NCBI GenBank assembly: GCA_046350295.1
Contig: JAXMAR010000002.1
Location: 248,001-312,000, forward strand
DNA from: JAXMAR01 sp046350295
GTDB taxonomy: Bacteria; Planctomycetota; Planctomycetia; Gemmatales; Gemmataceae
Reading direction: 5' to 3'
DNA: 64,000 nucleotides
The translations under genes were made by a program, and so were the position numbers. Shown here one piece after another: positions 10,134-19,679 of the stretch. Positions within the stretch are counted from its first letter, which is position 1. Each line of letters starts with the position of its first letter. The notes under the pieces are model-generated. The model saw only the letters and a program-made list of their open reading frames with translations, was not told where the DNA came from and searched no databases.

Positions 10134-11528
10134 ATGCGAATGCGATTCTGGCTAGGCGCGATGGCCCTGTGGGCCCTCGCCACGGCCCCGTCCGCTGAGG
10201 CCGCCTGCTGCTACTTCTCCGCCAAAAACGCGGACGTATTGCAGCCGGCCCAGAAGGTTTTCCTCTCCTACGACCCGGCCGAAAAGGTCGAGACGTTCAC
10301 GGTCCAGCCGAAGTTCGAAGGCAACGCCCTCGACTTCGGCATGGTCATCCCGACGCCGACGCAGCCCAAACTGCACGAGATGCCCAAGGAGTTCTTCAAG
10401 CATCTCGCCATCTACACGATCCTCAAAAAGCGCGAATTCGCGCACAGCAAGCTGCTGCCCGTCTACGGGTTCGGCGTCGGGGGCGCCGGCTTCTTTCCCC
10501 CCGGCGCGCCGCGCGCCGCCCTGGCCAACGGCGCCAAGGGCGCGGGCGCCGCTCCGCCCCCGCCTCCCGTCCGCGTCCTCGAAGCCGGCGTCGTCGGCTC
10601 CCTCGACTACAAGGTGCTCGAAGCCGACCGTGCCGACGCCCTCTTCGACTGGCTCAAAGACCACAAGTACCAGTACTCCGGCGATGAGTCGACGCTCGAC
10701 TATTACGTGAAGAAGAAGTGGTTCTTCACCGTCATGAAGATCGACACCATGGCGATGAAGAAGAACAAGGACGGCAGCTACGCCGGCGAAGTGACGCCGA
10801 CGCGTTTCCAGTTCGCCAGCGACAAGTTCATCTACCCGCTCAAGATCACGCAGATCAGCGTCAAGGACAAGACCGAAGCCCTGATCTACGTGCAGGCGCC
10901 CCACAAGGTCGACCTGCCCGGCGACTGGAGCTACCAGTACACCTGGCTGCCGATGCTGCAAGCGGCGACCGGTTGCACCCCCGGCGGCATCCAGGGAGGC
11001 GGCGAGGAGTGGGTCAAGGCGCTCGGGGCGCAGGTTCCGGTCCTGCTCAAGCGCGCGGGCGACCTGGGCTTCCGTTTCATGCCCGGTCAACGTCCTCTGC
11101 CCAACGCCAAGGGGCACATCCCGACCACCATGGAATGGGCTCGCAAGCTCACCGCGGACGATGTCAAGGTCTTCAAGGGAGACGCGCCCTACAGTGAAAC
11201 CGTTCCCGACGTGGACGAAGGCTTCACTCAAGCGGACATGAAGGATCCCAAGCGGTCGGCGGCGATCACGAAGGTCATCCAGGCCCGTCTGGCCAAGGCG
11301 CAGAAGGAGCGGCCGTTCGGCTTCGCGGTCCGCCACGTTCCCGACGAGGACGTGAAAGGCCTCACTCAGCTCGCCGGCCACCTCCAGAGCGGCCTGTTCA
11401 TCACCAAGTTCCGCAAGATCTTCTGCCGCGATGAGATGAACGACGACCTCGTCCTCGTGCCGGCCCGCGAAGGAGAGCAGACGGACACCTCCGAATACCA
11501 GGAGATCCTGCCGACCTCGCCTCCGTGA
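10134..11528 (+). CDS. DUF2330 protein, array copy 2
   Basis: Intact 464-residue secreted protein. The signal peptide (about residues 1-24, FWLGAMALWALATAPSAEA) is followed at once by a conserved ACCYFSAKN. The double Cys is present in all six copies; the residue three before it is not a lipobox Leu, so a lipoprotein is unlikely. The core FEGNALDFGMVIPTP is typical of DUF2330. A Gly/Ala/Pro-rich linker near residues 110-145 differs from the other copies, while the flanking sequence is nearly identical. An FCRDEMNDDL segment and ILPTSPP end the protein. Function is unknown; the export signal suggests the periplasm, surface or secreted fraction. Same strand as its neighbours, about 110 bp after copy 1. 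Confidence 0.9.
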   Translation: MRMRFWLGAMALWALATAPSAEAACCYFSAKNADVLQPAQKVFLSYDPAEKVETFTVQPKFEGNALDFGMVIPTPTQPKLHEMPKEFFKHLAIYTILKKREFAHSKLLPVYGFGVGGAGFFPPGAPRAALANGAKGAGAAPPPPPVRVLEAGVVGSLDYKVLEADRADALFDWLKDHKYQYSGDESTLDYYVKKKWFFTVMKIDTMAMKKNKDGSYAGEVTPTRFQFASDKFIYPLKITQISVKDKTEALIYVQAPHKVDLPGDWSYQYTWLPMLQAATGCTPGGIQGGGEEWVKALGAQVPVLLKRAGDLGFRFMPGQRPLPNAKGHIPTTMEWARKLTADDVKVFKGDAPYSETVPDVDEGFTQADMKDPKRSAAITKVIQARLAKAQKERPFGFAVRHVPDEDVKGLTQLAGHLQSGLFITKFRKIFCRDEMNDDLVLVPAREGEQTDTSEYQEILPTSPP

Positions 11529-11532
11529 TCAT

Positions 11533-11582
11533 GTAGCCGAAGTCGTGAGACTTCGGATCTGAACTCTCACGAGTTCAGCTAC
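11533..11582. repeat. REP/BIME-like element, family A (GTAGC...GCTAC)
   Basis: A 50-nt element with outer inverted ends GTAGC/GCTAC. It encloses two hairpins: CCGAAGTC-GTGA-GACTTCGG (11537-11556) and TGAACTC-TCAC-GAGTTCA (11560-11577). The loops GTGA and TCAC are complementary. Two inverted palindromes, each starting with a GTAG tetranucleotide at the outer edge, is the layout of a BIME built from REP units. A second full copy lies at 17498-17550 and half copies at 10029 and 13065. Confidence 0.8.
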
Positions 11583-11596
11583 GCGGTTTTCGTTTA

Positions 11597-11619
11597 GCCC
11601 CGGCTCACCGAGCCGGGGC
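11597..11619. repeat. Palindromic repeat, family B (GCCCCGGYTC hairpin)
   Basis: Perfect hairpin with 10-base arms GCCCCGGCTC/GAGCCGGGGC and a 3-base loop, preceded by CGTTTA. The same unit, including the upstream GTTT, is found at 13108, 14578 and 19680, and in degenerate form at 30707 inside a gene. It is a dispersed intergenic repeat and not array-specific. Confidence 0.8.
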
Positions 11620-11671
11620 GTATCTTCGACCGAAGCCCGATAGACCTTTTCGGTATCCGTAGGAGCACCCC

Positions 11672-13060
11672 ATGCGATCGAAACTCTGGCTCGGCGCCGT
11701 CGGCCTGCTGGCGCTCGCCACCCCATCGACTCAGGCCGCCTGTTGCTACTTCTCCGCCAAGAATGCGGACGTGTTGCAGCCGGCCCAGAAGGTCTTCCTC
11801 AGCTACGACCCCGCCGAGAAGGTCGAAACCTTCACCGTCCAGCCTAAGTTCGAAGGCAACGCCCTCGACTTCGGCATGGTCATCCCGACGCCGACGCAGC
11901 CCAAGCTGCACGAGATGCCCAAGGAGTTCTTCAAACACCTCGCCATCTACACGATCCTCAAGAAACGCGAAGTCCCGCATTCCAAGCTGCTCGTCTATCC
12001 CCGGCCGGGGTTCGGCTTCGGCGGCGGCGGTCCGCCGATGCGCGCCATGGCGCGGGACGGCGCCCCCGGCCCCGACCACGCCGCTCCGCCCCCGCCGCCG
12101 GTGCGCGTGCTCGAAGCCGGCGTCGTCGGCTCCCTCGATTACAAAGTCCTCGAAGCCGACCGTGCCGACGCCCTGTTCGACTGGCTCAAAGACCACAAGT
12201 ACCAGTACTCCGGCGATGAGTCGACGCTCGACTATTACGTGAAGAAGAAGTGGTTCTTCACCGTCATGAAGATCGACACCATGGCGATGAAGAAGAACAA
12301 GGACGGCAGCTACGCCGGCGAAGTGACGCCGACGCGCTTCCAGTTCGCCAGCGACAAGTTCATCTACCCGCTCAAGATCACGCAGATCAGCGTCAAGGAC
12401 AAGACCGAGGCCCTGATCTACGTCCAGGCGCCCCACAAGGTCGACCTGCCCGGCGACTGGAGCTACCAGTACACCTGGCTGCCGATGCTGCAAGCGGCGA
12501 CCGGTTGCACGCCCGGCGGCATCCAGGGGGGCGGCGAGGAGTGGGTCAAGGCGCTCGGGGCGCAGGTTCCGGTCCTGCTCAAGCGCGCGGGCGACCTGGG
12601 CTTCCGTTTCATGCCCGGTCAACGTCCTCTGCCCAACGCCAAGGGGCACATCCCGACCACCATGGAATGGGCCCGCAAGCTCACCGCGGACGATGTCAAG
12701 GTCCTCAAGGGTGAGGTCCCCTACAGCGAAACCGTGCCGAACGTGGACGAAGGCTTCACCCAGGCCGACATGAGGGATCCCAAGCGCTCCGCGGCGATCA
12801 CGAAAGTGATTCAGTCGCGCCTCGCCAAGGCCCACAAGGAACGCCCCTTCGGCTACGCGGTCCGGCACGTGCCCGAGGAGGACGTGAAGGGGCTGACGCA
12901 GCTTGCCGGCCATCTCCAGGACGGGTTGTTCATCACCAAGTTCCGCAAGATCTTCTGCCGGGATGAGATGAACGACGACCTCGTCCTCGTGCCGGCCCGC
13001 GAAGGGGAGCAGACGGATACCTCCGAATACCAGGAGATCCTGCCCACCTCGCCTCCGTGA
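11672..13060 (+). CDS. DUF2330 protein, array copy 3
   Basis: Intact 462-residue copy of the first subgroup (KNADVLQPAQKVFLSYDPAEK). The signal peptide ends before AACCYFSAKN. Most of the protein is nearly identical to copy 2, including the stretch from VLEAGVVGSLDYKVLEAD to the C-terminus. The linker near residues 110-145 is replaced by a different Gly/Met/Pro-rich sequence. That pattern, conserved blocks around a variable low-complexity hinge, suggests recent duplication or gene conversion with slippage in the linker. Exported, function unknown. Family A and B palindromes precede it by about 50-140 bp. Confidence 0.9.
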   Translation: MRSKLWLGAVGLLALATPSTQAACCYFSAKNADVLQPAQKVFLSYDPAEKVETFTVQPKFEGNALDFGMVIPTPTQPKLHEMPKEFFKHLAIYTILKKREVPHSKLLVYPRPGFGFGGGGPPMRAMARDGAPGPDHAAPPPPPVRVLEAGVVGSLDYKVLEADRADALFDWLKDHKYQYSGDESTLDYYVKKKWFFTVMKIDTMAMKKNKDGSYAGEVTPTRFQFASDKFIYPLKITQISVKDKTEALIYVQAPHKVDLPGDWSYQYTWLPMLQAATGCTPGGIQGGGEEWVKALGAQVPVLLKRAGDLGFRFMPGQRPLPNAKGHIPTTMEWARKLTADDVKVLKGEVPYSETVPNVDEGFTQADMRDPKRSAAITKVIQSRLAKAHKERPFGYAVRHVPEEDVKGLTQLAGHLQDGLFITKFRKIFCRDEMNDDLVLVPAREGEQTDTSEYQEILPTSPP

Positions 13061-13064
13061 TCGC

Positions 13065-13131
13065 GTAGCCAAAGTCGTAAGACTTCGCCGTAGACCGTTG
13101 TTGTTTCGCCCCGGCTCGCGGGAGTCGGGGC
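13065..13131. repeat. Degenerate family A half-unit and family B hairpin
   Basis: From 13065, GTAGCC, AAAGTCGTAAGACTTCG is a diverged first half of the family A element, without the second hairpin. At 13108-13131, GCCCCGGCTC and GAGTCGGGGC form an imperfect family B hairpin preceded by GTTTC. Together they fill most of the gap between copies 3 and 4. Confidence 0.7.
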
Positions 13132-13173
13132 GATGTTCACCTCGATCTGAACCATGTCTTTTCGGAGCCACTC

Positions 13174-14556
13174 ATGAAACCGATCCGCTGGCTCGGCGCC
13201 CTTGGCCTCGCCCTGGCGATTCCCGCAACGGCGCCCGCCGCCTGCTGCTACTTCTCCGCGAAGAACACGGACATCCTTCAGCCGGCCCAGAAGGTGTTTC
13301 TCACCTTCGACGCCAAGGAGAAGGTGGAAACGTTCACCGTGCAGCCGAAGTTCGAAGGCAACGCCCTCGACTTCGGCATGGTGATCCCCACCCCCGCCAT
13401 GCCGAAGCTGCACGAGATGCCCAAGGAGTTCTTCCGGCATCTGGCGATGTATACGATCCTGCGTAAACGGGAATCGCCCTATTCCAAGCTGCTGCCGCTC
13501 ACGTATCCGCCGGGAATCTTGTTTGGAGCCCCGGCGCCGGTCGCGCAGGGCGCCAAGGCGGATGCCGGCGGCTTCGGCGCGCCGAAGCTACCGCCCGTGC
13601 GTGTGCTGGAGACCGGCGTGGTCGGCACGCTCGATTACAAGATTCTCGAAGCCGATCGGGCCGACGCCCTCTTCGACTGGCTCAAGGAACACAAATACCA
13701 GTACTCCGGCGACGAGGCGACGCTCGACCATTACGTCAAGCAGAAGTGGTTCTTCACCGTCATGAAGATCGACACCATGGCGATGAAGAAGAACAAGGAT
13801 GGCACGTTCGCCGGCGAGGTTACGCCGACCCGCTTCCAGTTCCCGTCCGAGAAATTCATTTACCCGCTCAAGATCACGCAGATCTCGGTGAAGGACAAGA
13901 CCGAGGCCCTGATCTACGTGCAGGCGCCGCACAAGGTCGACCTGCCCGGCGACTGGACTTACCAGTACACCTGGATCCCGATGCTGCAAGCCGCGACTGG
14001 CTGCACCCCCGGCGGTATCCAGGGAGGCGGCGAGGAGTGGGTCAAGACGCTCGGCGCCCGCGTTCCGGCCTTGCTCAAACGCGCTCAAGACCTCGGCTTC
14101 CGCTTCATGCCAGGGCAACGTCCGGCGCCGAATGGCAAGGGGCACATTCCGACGACCATGGAATGGGCCCGCAAGCTGACGGCGGACGACGTGAAGATCC
14201 TCAAGGGGGACGCGCCCTACAGCGAAAAGGTCCCGAACGTCGATGAGGGCTTCACCGAGGCCGACATGAAAGACCCCAAACGCGCCCAGGCGATCGTCAA
14301 GGTTATCCAGGCGCGGCTGGCCAAGAGCCAGAAGGAGCGTCCCTTCGGTTACGCGGTGCGCGAGGCGCCGGAGGACGAGATCAAGGGGCTGCGCAACCTG
14401 GCGGGCCACCTTCAGGAGGGCCTGTTCATCACGAAGTTCCGCAAGTTTTTCTGCCGGGACGAGATGAACGAGGACCTGGTGATCGTGCCCGCCCGCGAAG
14501 GGGACAGCGAGGACACCTCCGAGTACCAGGAGATCCTGCCGACCTCGCCCCCATGA
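13174..14556 (+). CDS. DUF2330 protein, array copy 4
   Basis: Intact 460-residue copy that starts the second subgroup (KNTDILQPAQKVFLTFD, FFRHLAMYTILRKRES, EHKYQYSGDEATLDHYVKQ). The signal peptide (GALGLALAIPATAPA) is followed by ACCYFSAKN. Near its C-terminus it has AVREAPEDEIKGLRNLAGHL where subgroup one has AVRHVPDEDVKGLTQLAGHL, so the subgroups differ along the whole length. The linker (about residues 108-143) is shorter and contains GAPAPVAQGAKADAGG. It keeps the C-terminal EYQEILPTSPP. Function unknown, predicted exported. Confidence 0.9.
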   Translation: MKPIRWLGALGLALAIPATAPAACCYFSAKNTDILQPAQKVFLTFDAKEKVETFTVQPKFEGNALDFGMVIPTPAMPKLHEMPKEFFRHLAMYTILRKRESPYSKLLPLTYPPGILFGAPAPVAQGAKADAGGFGAPKLPPVRVLETGVVGTLDYKILEADRADALFDWLKEHKYQYSGDEATLDHYVKQKWFFTVMKIDTMAMKKNKDGTFAGEVTPTRFQFPSEKFIYPLKITQISVKDKTEALIYVQAPHKVDLPGDWTYQYTWIPMLQAATGCTPGGIQGGGEEWVKTLGARVPALLKRAQDLGFRFMPGQRPAPNGKGHIPTTMEWARKLTADDVKILKGDAPYSEKVPNVDEGFTEADMKDPKRAQAIVKVIQARLAKSQKERPFGYAVREAPEDEIKGLRNLAGHLQEGLFITKFRKFFCRDEMNEDLVIVPAREGDSEDTSEYQEILPTSPP

Positions 14557-14577
14557 TTTGAACCCGATTGTCGTTTC

Positions 14578-14599
14578 GCCCCGGTTCCCGGAACCGGGC
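14578..14599. repeat. Palindromic repeat, family B
   Basis: GCCCCGGTTC and GAACCGGGC flank a 3-base loop, preceded by CGTTTC. It lies between DUF2330 copies 4 and 5 and is truncated by one base on the right arm compared with the copy at 19680. Confidence 0.75.
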
Positions 14600-14643
14600 A
14601 ATCCTATCCTCGAGTCGAACCACCGCACTCTCGGAGCGAAACC

Positions 14644-16030
14644 ATGAGACCGATCCGCTGGCTTGGCCCCCTCAGCCTCGCCCTGGCGCTTCCCGGCGCA
14701 ACGCCCGCCGCTTGCTGTTACTTCTCTGCCAAGAACACCGACATCCTCCAGCCGGCGCAGAAGGTCTTCCTCACCTTCGATTCGAAGGAGAAAGTGGAAA
14801 CCTTCACCGTGCAGCCCAAGTTCGAAGGCAACGCCCTCGACTTCGGCATGGTCATTCCGACCCCGGCGAAACCCAAGCTGCACGAGATGCCCAAGGAGTT
14901 CTTCCGGCATCTGGCGATGTACACCATCCTGCGCAAACGCGAGTCGCCCCACTCCAAGCTGTTGCCGGTTATTTATCCTCCAGCGCTGCCCGGCGCGTTC
15001 GGCGGTCCGGTTCCGACCTCGGCCGCAGGCGGCGCTGGCGGACCCGGCCTGGCGCCGCCTCCGCCCCCGCCCGTCCGTGTGCTGGAGACGGGCGTGGTCG
15101 GCACGCTCGACTACAAGATCCTCGAAGCCGACCGCGCTGATGCCCTCTTCGACTGGCTCAAAGAACACAAGTACCAGTACTCAGGCGACGAGGCGACGCT
15201 CGACCATTACGCCAAGGCGAAGTGGTTCTTCACCGTCATGAAGATCGACACCATGGCGATGAAAAAGAACAAGGACGGCACGTTTGCCGGCGAAGTCACG
15301 CCGACCCGCTTCCAGTTCACCAGCGAAAAGTTCATTTACCCGCTCAAGATCACCAGATCTCGGTGAAGGATAAAGACCGAGGCCTTGATCTACGTGCAGA
15401 CGTCCCACAAAGTCGACCTGCCCGGCGACTGGACTTGCAATCACACCTGGATCCCGATGCTGCAAGCCGCGACCGGCTGCACCCCCGGCGGTATCCAGGG
15501 AGGCGGCGAGGAGTGGGTCAAGACGCTCGCAGCCCGCGTTCCGGCCTTGCTCAAATGCTCAAGACCTCGGCTTTCGCTTCATGCCGGGGCAACGTCCGGC
15601 GCCGAATGGCAAAGGGCACATTCCGACGACCATGGAATGGGCCCGCAAGCTGACGGCGGACGACGTGAAGATCCTCAAGGGGGACGCGCCCTACAGCGAA
15701 AAGGTCCCGAACGTTGACGAGGGCTTCACCGAGGCCGACATGAAAGACCCGAAGCGCTCCCAGGCGATCGTGAAAGTTATCCAGGCGCGGCTGGCCAAGA
15801 GTCAGAAGGAGCGTCCGTTCGGCTATGCCGTGCGTGAAGCGCCTGAGGACGAGATCAAGGGGCTGCGCAACCTGGCGGGGCACTTGCAGGAAGGGCTGTA
15901 TATCACGAAGTTCCGCAAGTTTTTCTGCCGGGACGAGATGAACGACGATCTCGTGATCGTGCCGGCCCGCGAAGGGGACAGCGAGGACACCTCCGAGTAC
16001 CAGGAGATCCTGCCGACCTCGCCGCCGTGA
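14644..16030 (+). CDS. DUF2330 protein, array copy 5 (three indels)
   Basis: Second-subgroup copy with an intact signal peptide and core up to about 15350. Compared with copy 4, a G is missing at about 15352, an A is inserted about 18 bases later, and two bases are missing near 15556 (CTCAAATGCTC for CTCAAACGCGCTC). The first two nearly cancel but leave a TGA in the shifted interval at 15364-15366. The last shifts the final third, which is otherwise intact from about 15581 to 16030. Length is 1387 nt, two short of a 463-codon gene. Either a recent pseudogene or residual sequence error; the substitutions TCNHTW for TYQYTW in the same interval suggest locally poor sequence. Confidence 0.8.
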
Positions 16031-16080
16031 TCGAGTCCCTGCTTTTGATACAGCCTCTAAAACTGAAGGAGAATCATTTC

Positions 16081-17484
16081 ATGAAATCGACCCGTCGCTG
16101 GCTCGGAGCGCTCGCCCTCGCGGCCGGCTTGGCTGCGCCGGCAGCCTCCGACGCCGCCTGCTGCTATTTCTCGGCCAAGAACACCGACATCCTCCAGCCG
16201 GCGCAGAAGGTCTTCCTGACTTTCGACGGCAAGGAGAAGGTGGAGACGTTCACCGTGCAGCCCAAGTTCGAGGGCAACGCTCTCGACTTCGGCATGGTCA
16301 TCCCGACACCCGCGAAGCCCAAGCTGCACGAGATGCCCAAGGAGTTCTTCCGGCATCTGGCGATGTACACGATCCTGCGCAAGCGCGAGTCGCCCCAGTC
16401 CAAGCTGCTCCCCGTCACTTTCGGGCCTTTCGGTGGTTTCGGCGGCGGCCTTGGTGGTTTACCGGTACCGGCCGCTGCCCCGGCCGGCCCCGGTGGCGGC
16501 GGCCCGCCCCCGGCGCCCCCGCCCGTGCGCGTCCTGGAGACCGGCGTGGTCGGCACGCTCGACTACAAGATCCTCGAAGCCGACCGGGCCGACGCCCTCT
16601 TCGACTGGCTCAAGGAGCACAAGTACCAGTACTCCGGCGACGAGGCGACGCTCGACCACTACGTCAAGCAGAAGTGGTTCTTCACCGTCATGAAGATCGA
16701 CACCATGGCGATGAAGAAGAACAAGGATGGCACGTTCGCCGGCGAAGTCACACCGACACGCTTCCAGTTCACCAGCGAGAAGTTCATTTACCCCTTGAAG
16801 ATCACGCAGATCAGCGTCAAGGACAAGACCGAGGCCCTGATCTACGTGCAGGCGTCCCACAAGGTCGACCTGCCCGGCGACTGGACCTACCAGTACACCT
16901 GGATCCCCATGCTGCAAGCCGCGACCGGCTGCACCCCCGGCGGCATCCAGGGAGGCGGCGAGGAGTGGGTCAAGAAACTCGGCGGCCAGGTCCCCGTTTT
17001 GCTCAAACGCGCCCAGGACCTCGGCTTCAACTTCATGCCCGGCCAGCGGCCCACCCCCGGCGTCAAGGGACACATCCCGACGACCATGGAATGGGCCCGT
17101 AAGCTGACGGCCGCCGACGTCAAGATCCTCAAGGGGGACGCGCCCTATAGCGAGAAGGTCCCGGACGTGGACGAGGGCTTCACGCAGGCCGATATGAAGG
17201 ACCCCAAGCGCTCAGCGGCCATCGTCAAGGTGATCCAGGCGCGGCTGGCGAAGAGCCAGAAGGAACGTCCCTTCGGCTATGCCGTGCGTGAAGCGCCGGA
17301 GGAGGAGATCAAGGGCCTGCGCAACCTGGCGGGCCATTTGCAAGAAGGCTTGTTCATCACGAAGTTCCGCAAGTTCTTCTGCAGAGACGAGATGAACGAA
17401 GATCTGGTGATCGTTCCCGCTCGCGAAGGTGACAATGAGGACACCTCCGAATACCAGGAGATCCTGCCGACCTCGCCTCCGTGA
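16081..17484 (+). CDS. DUF2330 protein, array copy 6
   Basis: Intact 467-residue last copy of the array, second subgroup. The ATG at 16081 is preferred over an in-frame ATG at 16027 because it gives a clean signal peptide (MKSTRRWLGALALAAGL) and follows GGAGAAT spacing. ACCYFSAKN follows the cleavage site. Its linker is the most Gly-rich of the set (FGPFGGFGGGLGG, then a Pro-rich run). The C-terminal part differs slightly (EAPEEEIKG, DNEDTSEYQE). A family A element and then a strong intrinsic terminator follow, closing the array. Confidence 0.9.
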   Translation: MKSTRRWLGALALAAGLAAPAASDAACCYFSAKNTDILQPAQKVFLTFDGKEKVETFTVQPKFEGNALDFGMVIPTPAKPKLHEMPKEFFRHLAMYTILRKRESPQSKLLPVTFGPFGGFGGGLGGLPVPAAAPAGPGGGGPPPAPPPVRVLETGVVGTLDYKILEADRADALFDWLKEHKYQYSGDEATLDHYVKQKWFFTVMKIDTMAMKKNKDGTFAGEVTPTRFQFTSEKFIYPLKITQISVKDKTEALIYVQASHKVDLPGDWTYQYTWIPMLQAATGCTPGGIQGGGEEWVKKLGGQVPVLLKRAQDLGFNFMPGQRPTPGVKGHIPTTMEWARKLTAADVKILKGDAPYSEKVPDVDEGFTQADMKDPKRSAAIVKVIQARLAKSQKERPFGYAVREAPEEEIKGLRNLAGHLQEGLFITKFRKFFCRDEMNEDLVIVPAREGDNEDTSEYQEILPTSPP

Positions 17485-17497
17485 TCGATATCGTCCT

Positions 17498-17550
17498 GTA
17501 GCCGAAGTCGCGAGACTTCGATCCGGCTGAACTCTCACGAGGTCAGCTAC
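17498..17550. repeat. REP/BIME-like element, family A
   Basis: A 53-nt second full copy of the GTAGC...GCTAC element, with CGAAGTC-GCGA-GACTTCG and CTGAACTC-TCACGA-GGTCAG hairpins. It sits immediately after DUF2330 copy 6 and before the terminator, the same relative place as the 11533 copy after copy 2. Confidence 0.8.
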
Positions 17551-17567
17551 GTCTTGAACTGACCGGA

Positions 17568-17602
17568 CAGGCCCCCGACCTTTCGGGGGCCTGTTTCGTC
17601 TT
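17568..17602 (+). terminator. Intrinsic terminator closing the DUF2330 array
   Basis: Perfect 11-base arms CAGGCCCCCGA (17568-17578) and TCGGGGGCCTG (17583-17593) with a CCTT loop, followed by TTTCGTCTTATT. This is the clearest rho-independent terminator shape in the window. It lies about 85 bp after the last DUF2330 stop. Confidence 0.8.
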
Positions 17603-17665
17603 ATTCAGTGAAAGGCCGGCGCGATACAGTAACCCGGTCGCCTTTCCCTCACCTTGTGCCTCGCT

Positions 17666-19662
17666 ATGATGCGCTATCTCTCGCTTTGCCTTTTCGCCTT
17701 CCCCATCTCCATCCATGCCGGCGAAAAGGCCGCCTTCATCCCCCTGCGTTACGAAGGGCTCAACGAAACCAAGCTGCTCCGCCTCAAGGAGGTCCTCGGC
17801 CATCCCGAGATGACGGCGCCGGTCGGGCATACGGCCGTCCTCTCCGCCGACGGCAAGCTCGGCCTTTTCGTCGGCGGCGGCTCGAGCGACGCCGACGGCC
17901 GCACCGACGAGAGCTTCCTCTCCCTCTGGGACGTGCCTGGGGGACACGCGCTCAAGGAAATCCGCATCCCCGGCAAGGCGGTGAGCGCCCTGGCCCTCGC
18001 GCCCGACGGCAAGACGGCCCTCACCGGCCTCTATGGGAACGACGGCAAGGGAAACGAAACCACCGACCTGGTCTTGTGGAGCTTTGAGACCGGCAAGGCG
18101 CTCCATCGCTTCGAGGCGCCCAAGCGGAAAGAGAAGGAACAGCCCGCGGTCTATATCGCCGTCGCCTTCGCGCCGGACGGCAAGCGCGCCCTGGCGTCGG
18201 TGACGCGCGGCGGCGTGCAGCTCGTCGATCTCGAGAAGCGCAAGGTCGCGGCGACGCTCCTTCCCGGCAAGGAGGAGACGGGCCCCGCCCTGGCATTGCT
18301 GTTTCCCTCGAACGAACACGCGGTCGTGGGCTGGGGCGCGGAGGTCCACCTCTGGGACCTCGCGAAGAACGTCTCGCGCAAGAGCTTCAGCGGCAACAAG
18401 GAGCCGGTGCTGAGCGTCGCCCTCTCCGCCGACGGCAAGCGGCTGGCGACCGCCTCGGTGGAGGGCGTCGTCCGCTACTGGGACACGTCGACCGGCAAGG
18501 AACTGTCCAGCCTGTCGCGCGAGCCGAGCAACAACCCGCTCGTCTCCATCGCTTTCGCCGGGGCCAATCTGCTCACGGTCTGGACCGGCGCCGATCCCGC
18601 GACCGGCCTGCCGTCCCCCGGATCAGTCGCCCTCTGGGATCCCGAAGCGAAGAAGGAGATCTGGAAGCGCAAGGCCACGCTGCACGGCCTCGTCCCCATC
18701 GCCGTGACCGGGACCGAGGCGACGCTCGGCGGCGGCGCCAACATCTTTTGCCGCTGGGACATGAAGGCGGGCGTCGAGCAGAAGATCTGGGGCGGGCACA
18801 AGACGCCCGTGACCGCGGTGGCCGTCTTGAAGAGCGGCCAGGTCGTCTCCGGCGGGCAGGACGGCGTCCTCAAATACTGGCACAGCGCCGCCCGCTCCAC
18901 CTCATCGGCCACGCCGACGCCGTCTCCGTCCTCCGCGGCGGCGACGGGGACCGGCTCCTGTCCGGGAGCGCGGACGGCACGGTCAAGCTCTGGAACATGA
19001 AGACCGGCGAAACCCTCAAGACCTTCAAAGGGCATGAAGGGAACGTGACCGGCGCTGTCTTCGGTCCCGGCGGCAAGTGGATCGCCTCGGCCGGCGCCGA
19101 CCGCGTCATCCGGACCTGGGACGTCGAGACCGGCAAGCCCATCGCCGTCATCTCCGGCCACAGCGAAGGCATCAACGGCCTCGCCATTTCCCCGGACGGC
19201 ACGACGCTGGCGACCGCGAGCGACGACAACTCCGTTCGCCTCTGGCCCGTGAAAGACGGCATGCTGGTGAAAGGCGCCGACGTCGTCGTCCTGGAAGGGC
19301 ACAAGCGGCAAGTGATGTGCGTCGCCTTCACGCCGGACGGCAAGCGCCTGCTCTCGGGAAGCCAGGACAAGACGATCCGCGTCTGGAACATCGACAAGGA
19401 GCGGACCGAGAAAGTCCTGGAGGCTCATCAAAACTGGGTCAGCTCGCTTCTCGTCTGGAACGATAGGGCGATCTCGGCCGCGGACGATTTCCGGGTGATC
19501 ATCTGGGACCTGAAGAAGGGGAAGGTGGAAGACGTGATCGACCTGACCCCGTACGGCGACGTGCCGCGCTGCCTGGCGCTCGACGCCGACGCGCACGGCT
19601 TCTGCGTGGGGACCGGCAGCTGGGTGATCATGCGCTTCGAGGAGCTGGCAAAAACGAAATGA
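17666..19662 (+). CDS. Secreted WD40-repeat protein (frameshift near 18890)
   Basis: Exported beta-propeller protein. The tandem ATGs at 17666/17669 give a signal peptide (MRYLSLCLFAFPISIHAGE). At least ten WD40 blades follow, for example GHTAVLSADGKLGLFVGGGS, LSADGKRLATASVEGVVRYW, then after the frame change SGSADGTVKLWNMKTGETL, SAGADRVIRTWDVETGKPI and SGSQDKTIRVWNIDKERTE. The first 400 or so residues are in one frame. From about 18890 the propeller continues one frame over, so a single indel splits an otherwise continuous protein. WD40 proteins are protein-interaction scaffolds; the partner is unknown. It begins about 60 bp after the array terminator and is a separate unit. Confidence 0.85.
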
Positions 19663-19679
19663 CCCGGCCTCTTCGTTTA

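Noticed and set aside
11594..13171. Very long minus-strand frames opposite the DUF2330 genes (also 8633-9877, 10152-11381, 13588-15168)
   Set aside because: They are antisense shadows of nearly identical repeat genes in very GC-rich codons; their composition (runs of R, G, L, D, H) has no domain signal.
10029..17550. CRISPR array in the DUF2330 region
   Set aside because: The repeats are palindromes between genes about 1.4 kb apart with no regular spacers or cas genes.
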